From Chrysopilus asiliformis (lineage: Eukaryota > Arthropoda > Insecta > Diptera > Rhagionidae), in assembly GCA_964034945.1 (NCBI GenBank), contig OZ035961.1, positions 89,840,991 through 89,904,990 on the forward strand: DNA of 64,000 nt. Reading direction: 5' to 3'. This document shows, piece after piece, positions 10,972-23,146 of the stretch. Numbering within the stretch: the first letter of the stretch is position 1; each line of letters starts with the position of its first letter. Below the pieces are notes generated by a model. It was not told where the DNA came from. It did no database searches and saw only the letters and a list, made by a program, of their open reading frames with translations. A program made the translations under genes and the position numbers.

Positions 10972-12519
10972 ATAAAAAAAAAGTATCGATAATCGATACA
11001 CAAAGGAATGCCAGTTTTCCCCATTCCCAATCATAATTTATTGTTTCAGGTCGTTTCGGTTTTTCCCGTCTCACTCAACAACTTTAGTATTCAAGCGGCA
11101 AGCAGGATCCTCCACATTTTATTACGAAACGGATAAGGATTTCGAGAATAGACGCGATGCCAGCCGTTCAAGGCTTTATCCTACATATGTAGGCTTTACT
11201 TGATTTATCTTATTTTGCACGACGAGCATATCGACCCTTAATTCTGCCGGCCTGGCTGTTGGCTGGTCTCCATATTTCGCTACATTTGAGAAAACCCAAA
11301 ATCGTGGGAATTCTGAAAATTCGCAAACACATCCGTTTTGTGAGCTACAAAAAATTTCCCGATAGTACGCGATGTTTCTGATTTGAGGGAAACATCTGTT
11401 CCTTGGGGAGATTTAAAGTATTTACAATGCATTTCACTCTCAAATGGCAACTTTCCCTAAGTGCCATATTTCGAAATGGGAATATATTTACCAAACGCCA
11501 TTAGCACCACTTGAACCTTTCGCAACAGAATAAATATTACCAAAGGTTACGGTCATTGGGTGTTTTCGAATTTAGCACCCTAAATTGGGCGCCAAGTATG
11601 GGATAACAAGTGGAAAATTATATAAATTAGCTTCACTCTCGTATACTGACATATGATTTTTTGGGGGGTTCAAGATCGGCTTTTGGTTCTCTGGTTATCT
11701 TCTGGAACTGATTAAGTATTCAAATGGTATTCCGAGGCGGTGGCAGAAGGATGGCTTTTACTTGTAATTGAAATGTTTCTTGCGTGCTTGACATTACAAA
11801 GTGATAAATACGAGTCAACAGATGTTTTTCAAATAAATTCTATATATTTGTCGTTCACCCCAATTATTATGGATCAATTCGGATAAATGCCACGTTTATC
11901 CTTCGTAAACCCCATCGATTAATGGATTCGAGATGTGGTTATAATTTGTATATTCATAATAATCTGTCAGTATTTTTGAATGTTGTTTTTATTTTTTGTG
12001 ATGGATTTGTTTAATCGATTTAGCGACTAAGAATGAACCTTCGAGACGTTCTGGCGTTTGAAAGTAAGTTATAAGTAGCTCCATGGGGTATTTCCGCAAT
12101 TACTCAATACATTTGGGAAATTATTTCAAAATTTATTCGACTATATTTTGGCTGACGTGATGTCGAAAATGCAAATTTCAGGCTGAAAACTGCTCCCAAT
12201 ACCTTAAAATTTTCAAGAAATGTTGTAAGAAATCATTGAAAGAGTGGATGGCATAACTTTGTTACAAGTAAAGGTTATTCCATATATTTTTCATTCAGTT
12301 AAAAAAAATTGCATCCCAATCAGATGAACGATTCTAAAGTTATCCGATGAGCGGTCACGGAAAAGTGGGGGAGGGGACAGATCGATAAAAAGTACGAACT
12401 GACCAAGCCGTTTTTAAAGGCAAATCTTTTATACTCGTAATTAATCGAAATAAAATAAAATAATAAATAAGAGGCTATATATAAAATACGTTTCGGTAAT
12501 CCCCCCTTTTCTAAATGAT
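10972..12519. other. No supported gene; holds one copy of a 46 bp shared segment
   Basis: Mostly unassigned AT-rich sequence with no ORF of note. The segment at 11230-11275 is shared with 15384-15429 (listed separately). Confidence 0.45.
11230..11275 (+). repeat. 46 bp segment shared with 15384-15429
   Basis: ATCGACCCTTAATTCTGCCG through TGGCTGGTCTCCATAT occurs here and at 15384-15429, with about three mismatches. The flanks of the two copies do not match. It is GC-richer than its surroundings. I do not recognise it; it could be the conserved core of an old dispersed repeat. Confidence 0.6.
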
Positions 12520-12700
12520 TTTTCAGCAATATTTCGTTTGTGTTTTAAAAAGGATGTCAAACTACCTTGGAACCTCCCCCCCCCCCCCCCCCACCTTCTT
12601 CCACCACTCCGCCTCTTCTTCAACAATTTTGCGAATATTTCGTTTGGGATTTAAAACCGCCGTCAAGCTACCGCACACCTGCGCCTCCTCCCTTCTTCGC
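12520..12700 (+). repeat. Imperfect tandem duplication with poly-C tract
   Basis: CAATATTTCGTTTGTGTTTT ... TCAAACTACC (about 12526) recurs as GAATATTTCGTTTGGGATTT ... TCAAGCTACC (about 12631), each followed by a C-rich run. The first run is a homopolymer of about 17 C near 12577-12592. Confidence 0.6.
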
Positions 12701-14313
12701 CACTCGAAGTGTTATGTATTTAAAATAATCCTAAAATAAAATAATTAAAATGAAATAATTATTTAAAATGAAATAATCGAAAAAATAAAATTAATACAAA
12801 TAAATTCTGGTCTGAAGATATTTTGAAAATGACGATGTTTGAATTTTAATATTAAAAATTCTTTCGGTCTGACGAAAGTTTTTATAATACTTCGTAAACT
12901 AATTTTAGCATTTTTAAAATGTTTCTACAGTTCGTCTTTAATGTTGCAGGCCTCTTTTTTTTGTTAAAAGGAATTTTTTCAATTGCTCTCATAAAATTGT
13001 GAAGAAATTCCAGGACTAAAAGAAAATATGTAAATTCCTTAAAATTGTAAATATTAGCAAAGCATTTTAACGAAAATATAGGCCACATCAAGCCCATCCT
13101 TTGGGAAACAAACAACCTTGAAAGTGCGTGTTCTAAGCAAGGATACCCAAAAATAAATTCAATTATTCTTTACTTTGTTAAGGTACCCACTTCGGTCCCT
13201 TTTGATAATTTAGGACCATCAGACAATGCTATTTTAGTTTCTGCTGGCAAAGTTGTAAAATAAAATGGGCGGAATGATTTCTAGATAAAATCCGATGAAA
13301 TTCGACTCCTAAAACAAGAAAATGAAAGAAAAACCCCCGAAAAAAAAACTTTGCTTTCCCTATTAAAGTGTTTGCTTTCTAGTACCAAACGAATGAACAG
13401 TAGCCCAACAATGCTATTTAATACCTTTGTTGGCTTAACGAAAATAAATAAATGAAGGTCTTTTGTTACATGGATTGAGTTGCCACCCACCTTTGAGTTA
13501 CGTTTGAAACCTGCGACTTTGTAGGAAAATAAAGCACACACGCAGGAATCTCTGATGCTCATCGGGCGGATTTTTTTATTGCTAAAACAACAATTTCCGA
13601 ACTGGAAAGCGAAAACAAATAAAAGCGTCGGGAAATCCAAGAGTAAAACGTGGAATAAAGGATGTTGTAGTGAAAAACGACAGGAGAAGAAGAAAACAAA
13701 TTAACAGTAAAAGACACAAGTTCCATTAATGATCATATGAGATAAATGTGACGTGAACGTTTCCGTGCAGGTATCGCTTTCAGTCAATAATCCTGGAAAT
13801 CATAACACCTGCGAAATGGGATCAATTTCCTTATGTGGGATGTGGAAAAATCTGTGGCTGCCATTGATCAGGGATGAATGGAATGATATAAAATTCTATA
13901 CTTATCAAAGGTTTCGTCCATATATCGAAAGCAATTAAACGGATGGCCTACAAACGCTCACGCGTCACAGAAATCCCTTTTTTTTTACTGAAATGTTAAG
14001 GATTTGATTTATAGAAAAGATGATATCGATTTAGTTCACCAGTTCCGAAGTATCGACGTTTCACCACTTCCGTGGAATCGACAAAGGCGGGTGAATAATA
14101 ACCGTTGTCTATCCTTAAATTCTTCCACCTCAGTAGGACATAAACTGGGAACATTAAACGTGTTAACAAGGAATTGGAACTTTAGCAACAATCCGTTGGG
14201 ACTATAAAACTCCAGCAAATTTAGGTATGTATGAATGAAGGCCAGAGTCGTGTGTGAATTGATTTTTTCGTGTGATATAGACTTTGGCGAAATCACGTTT
14301 ACCTGAAATGACA
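12701..14313. other. No supported gene
   Basis: AT-rich sequence with short ORFs on both strands (largest 119 codons at 13281-13640 on the minus strand), none with a recognisable domain. No clear inverted-repeat ends. Confidence 0.45.
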
Positions 14314-14317
14314 CTAA

Positions 14318-14736
14318 AGCTTGTCCCACAATTACGCGCGGTGACAGATGGTAGTAGAAACTATAGGTTTATATGAGTTGGTTTATAATTGCGCGGTGAC
14401 CAAACGCGGCAGCCGCGCGGCACCGCGAAGAGTAGATCTAGTTTCTACTTTCAGACGCGGTTGGAAGCGGTGACAGTTGTTTATGTTTTCTGAGTGTTGT
14501 TGCAAATATTTTTATCAAGTAAAAAGATGGAAAAGAACTTTGAAAACGCATTCGAAACGGAAAATGAAACGGAAAAATTAATAATCTTCAAATTTTCTGC
14601 GATTTTTAGGTTATGAGAACACAAATAGAGCTGCAACCGCGCCGCGTAATTTCGGTTTAAAAATGACTTCGGCTGTCGCCCTGCCGCTCTGAGCTAACCG
14701 CGCCGCTGCCGCACCGCGCCAATTGTGGGACAAGCT
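14318..14736. mobile_element. GC-rich TIR element (AGCTTGTCCCACAATT ends)
   Basis: The ends AGCTTGTCCCACAATTACGC and (reverse complement) AGCTTGTCCCACAATTGGCG are inverted and continue into GCGCGGTG-type subterminal sequence. CTAA (14314-14317) and TTAA (14737-14740) flank it, suggesting a TTAA target with one mutation. The subterminal regions are unusually CG-rich for this window. Inside, a 29-codon frame from ATG at about 14526 (MEKNFENAFETENETEKLI) looks like the start of a lost protein. Confidence 0.65.
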
Positions 14737-15003
14737 TTAAAGTGAATTTCTATTAACAGAAAAATTTGAAAATATAAAAAATCCAACTAAAATGTTATAA
14801 AATACAAAGTGTAGCCAATGATTTAATCAAATAATTCCTTGGTTATCGATTTTTTTCAAAATCGACATAATGTTAGTCGACTTAAATTTTCCTTTTCCAT
14901 CCCAGACTCGCCAAGATAGTTCTGAATTTAGTGATTTTGTTCCAGCCTCCCAGAAACTAAATTTTTATCTCCGATTTAGTATGTTAAAATTAATCAAAAT
15001 GGT

Positions 15004-15466
15004 ATTTTTTTTCACCTGCGGCGCATTCTTTGATCTATTGTAAAAGTGATATTTATTTTGGGTCAATTTATGACACAATGAACGGGAGAAAACAAATTTT
15101 ACGTTCTAAAATTTTTAAAAATAAAGTTTGACTTCAATGAAAACAAAGCAATAAAATCTAAGAAACAACAAATAACAAATGAGCGCCGCAGGCGATATTT
15201 TACGACCAGAATATGGCGCAATGGTTTAAATCGCGAGCCAATTACCTCAACTTTTCGCGTTTTCCACGTTCCATAAATAAATGCAATTGAAATTGTGAAA
15301 ATATTAATCGCAGAGAAATGCTCTTCAAGGAAAGACTTTTGAGATACATGCGCCTGAGTTAAATATTTGATGAAGAAATGCACATCGACCCTTAATTCTG
15401 CCGGCATGGCTGGTGGCTGGTCTCCATATATTTGTAGGAAGAAATGCACCGCAGGTGAAAAAAAAT
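15004..15466. mobile_element. Inverted CCTGCGGCGCA-type element fragment
   Basis: TTTTTTCACCTGCGGCGCAT on the left is mirrored by ATGCACCGCAGGTGAAAAAA on the right, with a further GCGCCGCAGGC motif at about 15183. The motif is the recurrent subterminal signature of the GGTGACCATA hAT-like family, but the terminal GGTGACC is missing here. It may be an internally derived or end-eroded copy. The 130-codon minus-strand ORF across it is not convincing. Confidence 0.45.
15384..15429 (+). repeat. Second copy of the 46 bp shared segment
   Basis: It is a near match to 11230-11275 and lies inside the inverted CCTGCGGCGCA element. Confidence 0.6.
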
Positions 15467-16198
15467 CTGATTTATCGCAAACCTCAGGCAAAGTTGAGTA
15501 AGTTTTTCATATTTAATAATCGTTTCCCAAAAATTTCGGTCTACAATTAACTAAAAATATATAAAATTACCTAAGATTTTTTTTTCCTCTGGCAGATTTT
15601 CTTTCAAACAAAATATGAACCCAAATAATTTTTTAAATTGATTTTCTTTCAAAATCAGTTAAAATTCAATCGATCGAAACACAGAAAAAGGTAAATTCTC
15701 AGTATATTATATTCATTTGAGTCGTTTAAGGCGGAAAAGTAGGGAAATAAACCCGAAAAGGGTTCAGATATGATCGAAGGGGTTGAAGCCTCCGTCTGAC
15801 GTTTCAAATTAAGCGTCTTTAAAGAAACCCCCCAAAAAAAAATAACTTGAAGTGGCAGTATTTTATTCGAATTAAACGGCAACAAAGTAAATCGTTTTTA
15901 GTCCTTTTTTTCTAATTTTCTTTCCCTCCAAAGCCCCAGGAGAGAACCCTTCAGGGTTGGTTTTCTCAATAGTCCTCCAGTTTTCGCATAGTTCGGTTTT
16001 CTTATGATTTTCTCATAGTCCTTCAATGGAGATTTAGTTTTTTTTATGCCCTACATGGCTTTTCGGATTGGGTCTTTTGTTTTTCAACAATGCGAATTGG
16101 AGTTAGTACCCTTAACCTTGGCATGGTAATTGCCAACCCTTTCTTCTGTGCTGTGCTTTGCTTATGGGAAAATTGTATACGGATACAAGTTTTGGTGT
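15467..16198. other. No supported gene
   Basis: Unassigned AT-rich DNA with only short ORFs. TTCTCATAGTCC-like phrases recur loosely around 15965-16025. Confidence 0.45.
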
Positions 16199-16202
16199 TT
16201 AA

Positions 16203-16336
16203 CCTTTAGTCTACCGGCATTTTTTCAATAAAATCATAGTTTTTTGTTATGTATATTTGTCATATATCTATATATTACGTGGAGTCGCAGAGATCATCCC
16301 CGTCACCGTTCGGAGCCACCCCCGGCAGTCTAAGGG
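16203..16336. mobile_element. piggyBac-like MITE with TTAA duplication
   Basis: The ends CCTTTAGTCTACCGGC and (reverse complement) CCCTTAGACTGCCGGG are inverted. TTAA flanks exactly at 16199-16202 and 16337-16340. TTAA plus a CCCT-type end is the piggyBac signature. At 134 bp it cannot encode a transposase. Confidence 0.7.
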
Positions 16337-16340
16337 TTAA

Positions 16341-17424
16341 CCTTTAAATACATGCTGTGAAAATGATGAGTGGAAAATTCTTCTCTTTCGGTATGTGTGG
16401 GAATTTTTCGAGTCCCATTTGATGTTGTATACGAAATCAAATAGGCTTCACTTCTGTTAGAGGAATTTAACCACTTTGACTTCTCACCTTTTGCATTTTC
16501 GTATTTTCCCTGGATTTTCTTCGTTTCCTATTTTTTGTTACTATTTTATTTTACTTTGGCGACCTTTGCACTATTCGATTTGAGTGCGTGTTGTGACAGA
16601 GTTTGAATTCATATTTAATACCAAGGGATTTTTCCTAACGAAGAATTCGGTTCGGTGGGCCTGAGGGTTTTCCGTGTTATGTGGTTGTCGCACATTTCCT
16701 CATGATATCGAATTGGAAATGTGACGGAAAGTTGGAGTTTAACACCTTAGCAACACTTTTTATAATAGAAAACCGAAAGGTTTGTAAGCTTGTTGATTTA
16801 ACGATGTCCATTTAGATATAAGAATAGATATTTCCACAACATTGTTCAAACGAATTATCGTTAAATGTTGGTTATGTCGAAAATTATTTTGATTGCGGTT
16901 GTAAAACTAGAAGTATAATAAAGATTGTCGAATTTATTTACAAATTTCTAACAAAATCATTTTTATTGGCGCAACATTTCGCAATTCCAGAACGATATCC
17001 GTTGGAAAAATTCAAAAAATAATTTCAATGGAATTTTCACGAATTTAGGAAAGGCGCCAAATGAAAATCCACATGAAAAGTATTTAATTTAACTTTCAAA
17101 TAACTAAATTTTCCTATTAAATTTAACTTATTCCCACACAATTTTCATGTGAACTTGGTTGATATTTCTTAATTGTGATATTAACACTTTAAGCCAATTA
17201 ACTGATATAGATCGTCACGAAATAATTAATTACCAACACAATTAATGATTGCGGCCTGTCCTAAAGAAATTATTCATGTTCAGTAAACTGTCTAATTATG
17301 ATTACAGGATTCAAATTACTTGATGATGGTTGATTAAAATAACGACAGAATAAATTACTGAATTTATAACATAATTTTGGGGTTGATGAATTAATTTCGA
17401 TTTTTCTTTACTCCTTTTTTTTAG
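16341..17424. other. Presumed intron or upstream sequence of the transporter gene
   Basis: No ORF or element ends were recognised. It ends in a pyrimidine tract and AG acceptor at 17412-17424. Confidence 0.45.
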
Positions 17425-17481
17425 GAAAGCGGTGAATCGACAGAGGCTCATGCGTTCGATGATATTAAAACCTTAATGAAA
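17425..17481 (+). CDS. SLC38A11: SLC38A11-like transporter, 57 bp N-terminal exon
   Basis: A consensus acceptor (CTCCTTTTTTTTAG) and donor (AAA|GTGAGT) bound exactly 19 codons, ESGESTEAHAFDDIKTLMK, phase 0 at both ends. They join in frame to the exon at 33565, which starts DEQTKSD. The acidic, serine-containing sequence fits the cytosolic N-terminus that precedes TM1 in SLC38A11-type transporters. It is too short to appear as an ORF. The upstream exon that must join at phase 0 was not identified with confidence. The intron that follows is about 16 kb. Confidence 0.7.
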
Positions 17482-18222
17482 GTGAGTAAAAGTTTGCTGG
17501 TAATTAAATTATTAACAATGAATTAATTGAAACTTTTTGAACCCTTCTTTTGTAATAATAATTTAGGTAATAATTAAGATCAACTCTTTTCAAAGAATAG
17601 AATTTTTTGTATACCTTTCAAACCGAATTCGTTTCCTTGCAAACCGGATTCAGTTGCGAATTAAGTATGAGAAACCAAATTTCGAGAACGGTTCGAAGGA
17701 TTTTGATGAAATTCGGGTATTTTGATGAAATTCAGGGACCAGAGTGACACCTTCGGGCGAATTCGTTAACGTCCTGCCAGAATAACTGTTGTTAATTTTT
17801 TTTTGTTCTAAGGAAAATTACTATTAGGGAGTTTTTGAGGCGTCTGATAACGAATCTAATATCAAAGTTTTGAAATTTCTACGCTTTTCTCAAAAAAGCG
17901 TTAAAAATGCTGTCTGGATTTTTTCTCTTTATATGTTGGATGTTTTGGCGTGTGGTGTTGGTTTTTTTTAGATGGCAGAGACACGATATTTTTTTAACAC
18001 TCGGCTCTGCTTCAAGTTCAGTCGGCCCATGTTTTAATTTTTTATTACTACGGAAATTTTGTGCATAAACCAACGCATTCTTCATAAACTAGAACTTTTT
18101 GTAGATCAAAAAAAAAACTCCCAAACCAAAGCTCTACACTCCAAACCAGATTTTACTATGAGCCCAATAAAAAGACAACTTCACGAAGAAGAAAACAAAT
18201 ATTAAATTTACTTATTTTATAA
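17482..18222. other. Intron sequence, no recognised element
   Basis: Starts at the GTGAGT donor. A short tandem echo (GATTTTGATGAAATTCGGGT and TTTTGATGAAATTCAGGG) occurs at about 17698-17738. Nothing else was identified. Confidence 0.5.
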
Positions 18223-18390
18223 TGGGAACCGGGACTACTACTAAAATGGTTAATTCCAACTTCAAAAATAGTCGATTTAACCATAATATAGTAAATTTTA
18301 CTACTAAGTTGTTTTTATTGTAAAAATATCTGATTTTGTCTATTTTTGTATATGAAATGAACAATTTTAGTAGTAGTCATGATTCCCAAT
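18223..18390. mobile_element. Second copy of the palindromic AATAGT-rich MITE
   Basis: GGGAACCGGGACTACTACTA at the left is inverted in TAGTAGTAGTCATGATTCCC at the right. The interior shares AAAATGGTTAAT and ATAGTAAATTTTACTACTAAG with 7277-7506. It is more degraded than that copy. Confidence 0.6.
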
Positions 18391-18523
18391 TATCAATTAG
18401 TTAGATATACTATTATTTCTCAGCATGTACGATGAAATACAGTAAATTTTAGTGTTCTCTTCCATTAAATAAAATTGACTATTCTTTCCAGTAAATATTG
18501 GAGTGCATCCCCTGGAATAACAG

Positions 18524-18602
18524 AAATTTTTAGAAGAACTGGAACGAAATGGAATAACAGTACTTTTTAGAAGAACTGGAACGAAATGGAATAACAGTAA
18601 TT
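18524..18602 (+). repeat. 37 bp tandem duplication
   Basis: TTTTTAGAAGAACTGGAACG with the following AAATGGAATAACAGTA is present twice head to tail. It sits in a stretch rich in CAGTAAATTTTAC-type motifs (18430-18650), which recur at 19750-19890. Confidence 0.75.
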
Positions 18603-18694
18603 TTTACTATCCAAGTAGAATTTACTGGAATTCCAGTAAAATTTTAAAGGTTTCTCAAATGCTATTGCAGTTTTAAAAAATTTGATTGACCAAA

Positions 18695-19134
18695 TGTTCG
18701 GGCCAGAGCTCGAGCATAAAAAGAGGTGCCGAATCAATTAATACCAATTACTCAATCTTACAATAATTTATTTCAATCAAACAATTCAATATATTTTTAA
18801 TTCTAATTATAATTCAATTTAATAATTTAATCTCTATGGCTCTTGATGTTCCTGATGTGGTACTCTAGTTGCTCCGTCTTTTGGTCGTTAGTAGAATCAC
18901 TCGCACACGGGATGAGGTTTCTTCTGAACTAGGTATTCTGTAGTTCCTACTGGTTTTGCTGCTAGAAATATTCCGAGATCCGGCTATTGCCAATTGCAGA
19001 GTATTCTCTGCCGAATGCAGTGTAACATGGGATGACTGCAGTGTCTGTTGTTAATTGCAGAGTAACTTCTGCCGAATGCAGCGTAGCTTCTGCCGAATGC
19101 AACGAGTCTGTTGCTGAGTCTGTTGTCTGTTACA
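18695..19134 (-). mobile_element. Possible solo LTR (minus strand)
   Basis: On the minus strand the block starts TGTAACAGACAACAGACTCA and ends GGCCCGAACA, so it has TG...CA ends. An AATAAA signal lies in its 3' third (plus 18760-18777). The 5' part holds three copies of CTGCATTCGGCAGA, like enhancer repeats in a U3 region. I found no matching second LTR, no internal retroelement coding sequence and no clean 4-6 bp target duplication, so the call is tentative. Confidence 0.35.
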
Positions 19135-20708
19135 GTTTTTTAAATATTTAACAGTTTTTTAAACACAAATATTTTTTCGCTTGCAAGTACCCGGCCTTAC
19201 TCGAGTAATAGTAAACTTTTGAATTTATAAAAAAAAAATTTTTTTAAAGTATTTTGATGTACAGAAAATTTATGCAAGAATTATTTATATTTTAATAAAT
19301 TTTTTTTATGAATTTTTCGATCTGGCGCACTATTTTCCAAAAAATTGCAAACAATTTTTTCATTTGCTTGGCAGAAAGGGAATAGGGCGAATTCCACAAG
19401 CACAGGGCACTTGAGGTTCTGGCATTTATTTTGAAACATGTGTTGAAAATTCATAAAATAATTTAGGGGATAATAGAAGAAGGGATTCGCAGCATGGAAG
19501 AGTGGTTTGCGTGGGCGAAAATTTTACTTGACGATCGACACGTCGAACACTTAAAACCATATTAAAATCCATTCAGTAGTTTAGGGGATAGTAGGAGAGG
19601 GGTTTAGCAATGTATGGGAGGGAGTGGTTTGAGGCAACGAAAATTTTTCCTAAGAGTCCGCCTGTTCAACACTGAAATCCGTGTTCAAATCGTTTCACCG
19701 GTTCAGAAGATAACAGGCGAGGGGGCCACAAGGAAGCCCACTTTGTTACGTCCAGTAAAATTTACCATGTTTCAGTAAATTTTACCGTCGTTTAGTAAAT
19801 TTTTCTGGAAAAACAGTAAAAAAAAGAATATTTACTGTTTTTCCCAGTAAAATCCCAATGAAATTTCGCCGGAAAATTTACTGGGAAACGGGTTTCTAGT
19901 TTAGACTGTACAGTGCCAGTTAAAAAGCTGGGTATTTTAATACTACTTTCATTATTTTAAATTATCTGAATTTCACATAATAAAAACATCCAAAGTCAGT
20001 CACTTGGGGTTTTGAATATCAGGTACAACAGTAAAAAAAAGAAATTAACTTCAGACATCCCAAAATTGTACGTGACAGTTTCCACTTATATCCGTTCAAG
20101 AGATCCCGATCTAAAATTATCTTTCAAATAAACTCGAAATGCTTGAACTCATATCCGAAATATTCACTTAACTTCACATATGCTTAAAACAGCCGAAAAT
20201 CACCCAACAACCCGAAATTCAAAACATATCCTTTTAACCTCAAGTATTCAACGTCCATGTCAACCAAATTACATAAAATACATATAAGGATCCCATAATC
20301 TACGAGTGTCTGTAATGTGCAAAGTATTCTTTGTTAGTTTCCACAAGATCCACTTAAGATGATGTACAAAAGGATGAAAAATAAAATAAACTTATTATGA
20401 CCCTTAGCCGGAGACAACCTAATGGGCTCCTTAAAGTTCCTATTTTCAGTTGACTTTGTGACTGACTGACAGCCGCAAAAACCAATTCCCCTGCCCCGTA
20501 GGAACAATTTTGTGTTCTCGAAGGACCAAAGGAAAAATATCAAGAATGTGAAGAGACTGGTTGAATGTGTGCGAGAAGAACATGAATAGAACGAGTCGGG
20601 ATGGAATTTGGGGGTTAGTCACCAAATGATTTTCCCTCTGGATTTTGCCGCCCTCTATTCTATAAAAAAAATTAATTGAATGAGAACGAAAAACATATTC
20701 TCTATACA
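19135..20708. other. Intron with repeat fragments
   Basis: A Helitron-like end fragment (CGCTTGCAAGTACCCGGCC) is at about 19179. From about 19480 to 19735 there is a tandem-like series of paragraphs around CATTCAGTAGTTTAGGGGAT and GTTTCACCGGTTCAGAAGAT. An inverted CAGTAAATTTTAC cluster spans 19750-19890. From 19900 to 20708 I see nothing recognisable. Confidence 0.4.
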
Positions 20709-21755
20709 TAGGGTGACCATACGTCTCGGTCTGGCTGGGACAATCCCCGGATTCAGGCATGTTGTCCCGGCGTACCGGAAACTAAATTTTTATCCCGGAA
20801 TTATAGTGTTGTAATTTCTTAATTACTGAAAAAATTGACCTCGACAGCCAAAAATTTGCGCCTGCGGCGCAGTGTCCTAAGAAGTGACTGCCAATAGGGC
20901 ATTTTTCTTTAAGAAAAATCACCTGCAGCTCAATTTTATTAAATAAAAGCTCAATTTTTGTTGTATTTTGAAAACCATAACTCTTTTTAAACTCTATATG
21001 ACATGTCATATAAGAATATATTAGTATTTGGTATATCATTTGTGACGCATTGAACCAATTGTCGGACACAAAAATGAACTGCGCCAAGGTATTTGGTACG
21101 ACAAAAGATTTTGGTTATTGCATGTCTATCTGTCCGTCCGTGAACACCAAAACTTTGGAAAAAAAATTGAGCTAGAGACTTGAAACTTTTTAAAGTAGCG
21201 GTTCTCGTAAATAGTAAGGCTAAGTTCCTTCCCACCTCCTGTTTTCTCGAAAACGGTGCATAGTATCGAAAAATTTATGAAGACGAAATATGTTTAGAAT
21301 ATAGTTTTACATAACCGTTCCAAACATATAAATCCAACCGGACCAACCCTTTCCCTGTCTCCCATAAAAATGGATTTTTTTTCATAAAAATTTGGTCTGC
21401 CATCATATCAAGTATTTGATGATTAACCCCTGACATTTGTAGCGTTTCTTATGTTTCTTAAACAAAATTCACCTGCGGCACATTTCTATAAAAAAAAAAT
21501 TAGATAGTGAGATGTTTGTATCTAAAAGTTTCACCTGCGGTACAATTTTTATTGTATTTTGAACATTTAAAACATCCATAAAAAAGGGTTATTTATAATC
21601 ACAAAGAAAAATTGAAACAGACCCTCTGTTCTCTATTTGTGCTTTTAAAATGTTCACGATTAACTTCGAAGTATTAAAATTTTCATCTCACTTAGTCCTC
21701 CCGCTTTCCACCGGTAATCTGTCCCGGCAGCACACAAAAAAATATGGTCACCCTA
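20709..21755. mobile_element. hAT-like non-autonomous element, GGTGACCATA family
   Basis: The ends TAGGGTGACCATACGTC and (reverse complement) TAGGGTGACCATATTTTT are inverted. The flanking 8-mers TCTATACA (20701-20708) and TCTCTACG (21756-21763) match at 6 of 8 positions, as expected for an aged 8 bp hAT duplication. The interior holds four CCTGCGGC/CCTGCAGC-type motifs (about 20860, 20922, 21472 and 21533). No transposase is readable in 1047 bp. Confidence 0.7.
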
Positions 21756-21763
21756 TCTCTACG

Positions 21764-23146
21764 ACATCTAATTAAACTTTTTTGTGATCAACGCGGGTGG
21801 ATGTTTGGATAAAAAAAATTTGCCCACGTGTTTTGTTCGTTTCTATCAAGAAAAAAAATCTTTAAAAAAGCGAATGAAATAATTAAGAATTTCTCGTAAA
21901 TTGCGCTTTTCGAACATCAAAACAATTTAGGTAGTAGAGTTTGCTTTAGTAGATTAATCTTGTGAAATGGGTGTTCTTGTCCATTATTTTTGGTTTTTTT
22001 TATTCCATTAAAATTTGCTCACAATTTTTCAACATCAAAATGAATCTATATTTTTTTAATTTACGACATCTGGTCAAAAAAAAAACATGATTCAATCATC
22101 CCTAGAAGATTTCCATGGAAAGAAAGCGAAATATGCTCCACCCCCTTCCATCTAATGTAATTTGCCATAAATTAATGGCGCGTTTCAAGTTTAATGTCTT
22201 TTCCGAAACGACACCCAAAAACAATCGGTAAAGGGGATGCGCTTTTCATTTTAATAAAATAAAAAAGAAAACATTTCAAACATTTTCCATGACATTAACT
22301 GAATGGCAAATTCATGAGGTAGAAGCAATAAAGATATGACAGAAGGAAATTCTAAGTTGATATTTTCCTACCCTTGCCATAAATGCGACATGTTTGCCTA
22401 CTGCTGATGACATCCTTCCCTTAACCTGATTTTGTGTGCGATGTTACCCCCATTTGCTGGTTGCTTTTACTTAAACATGAGAATAACTTTTCCATCACAC
22501 TTTTGACAGCCTCTGTTGACATCGTCATTCATTGAGCCAGTCGAGAAAGTTTTCCTCGCCTTTGGCTTTGACTGCTTGAAAAGTCGTTTTGGAAAATACA
22601 ACAACATCCATACACGGTTTTCTTTGAAAGGTCTCCCGTTTCGAGTGTTTGTGATCGTATTTAATATGCGACATGAAAATTTTCATATTTCGAAATGAAT
22701 GACAAAATTTAATGACGCCTTAACGATTTTTGTTCTTAAATCGTAATGATTCAATGAAATGGAAAAACGATTTATGACTCTTATGTAATGAATATGGGTA
22801 ATATATGTAGGAATATGTGGGACAACTTGGCTCGTTTGATATTGGAATCGATTTTGAATTATTCTGCTGGCATTTCACTGTCCAATCGAAATGTTCTGAA
22901 GAAAGTTCTGAAGATTGACGAACTCTAATTGATCTAGTTTGTAATTTTTATAGAGCTTTTTTACCTTTTAAAATATAAAAAAATGTTAGGATTTTTTTTG
23001 AGAATTTTTGAGTTTTTAGTAAGGGTTTGTGTATAAAATAAGTCATGCGAAAATGCGACCGAATGGCGAGGAGGAGAGGGGTTGAAACTGTGCAAATTAA
23101 CTTGACGTATTTTATGGACAGCTTCTAAATCTTAAATTAAAAATAT
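21764..23146. other. Intron sequence, nothing recognised
   Basis: AT-rich. A GACGTATTTTATGGACAG motif at about 23105 is shared with about 9842 and (as GACATATTTTATGGACAG) about 31688, suggesting another eroded element end. ORFs are at most 60 codons. Confidence 0.4.

Noticed and set aside
15099..15491. 130-codon minus-strand ORF
   Set aside because: It overlaps the inverted CCTGCGGCGCA element and the 46 bp shared repeat; no domain.
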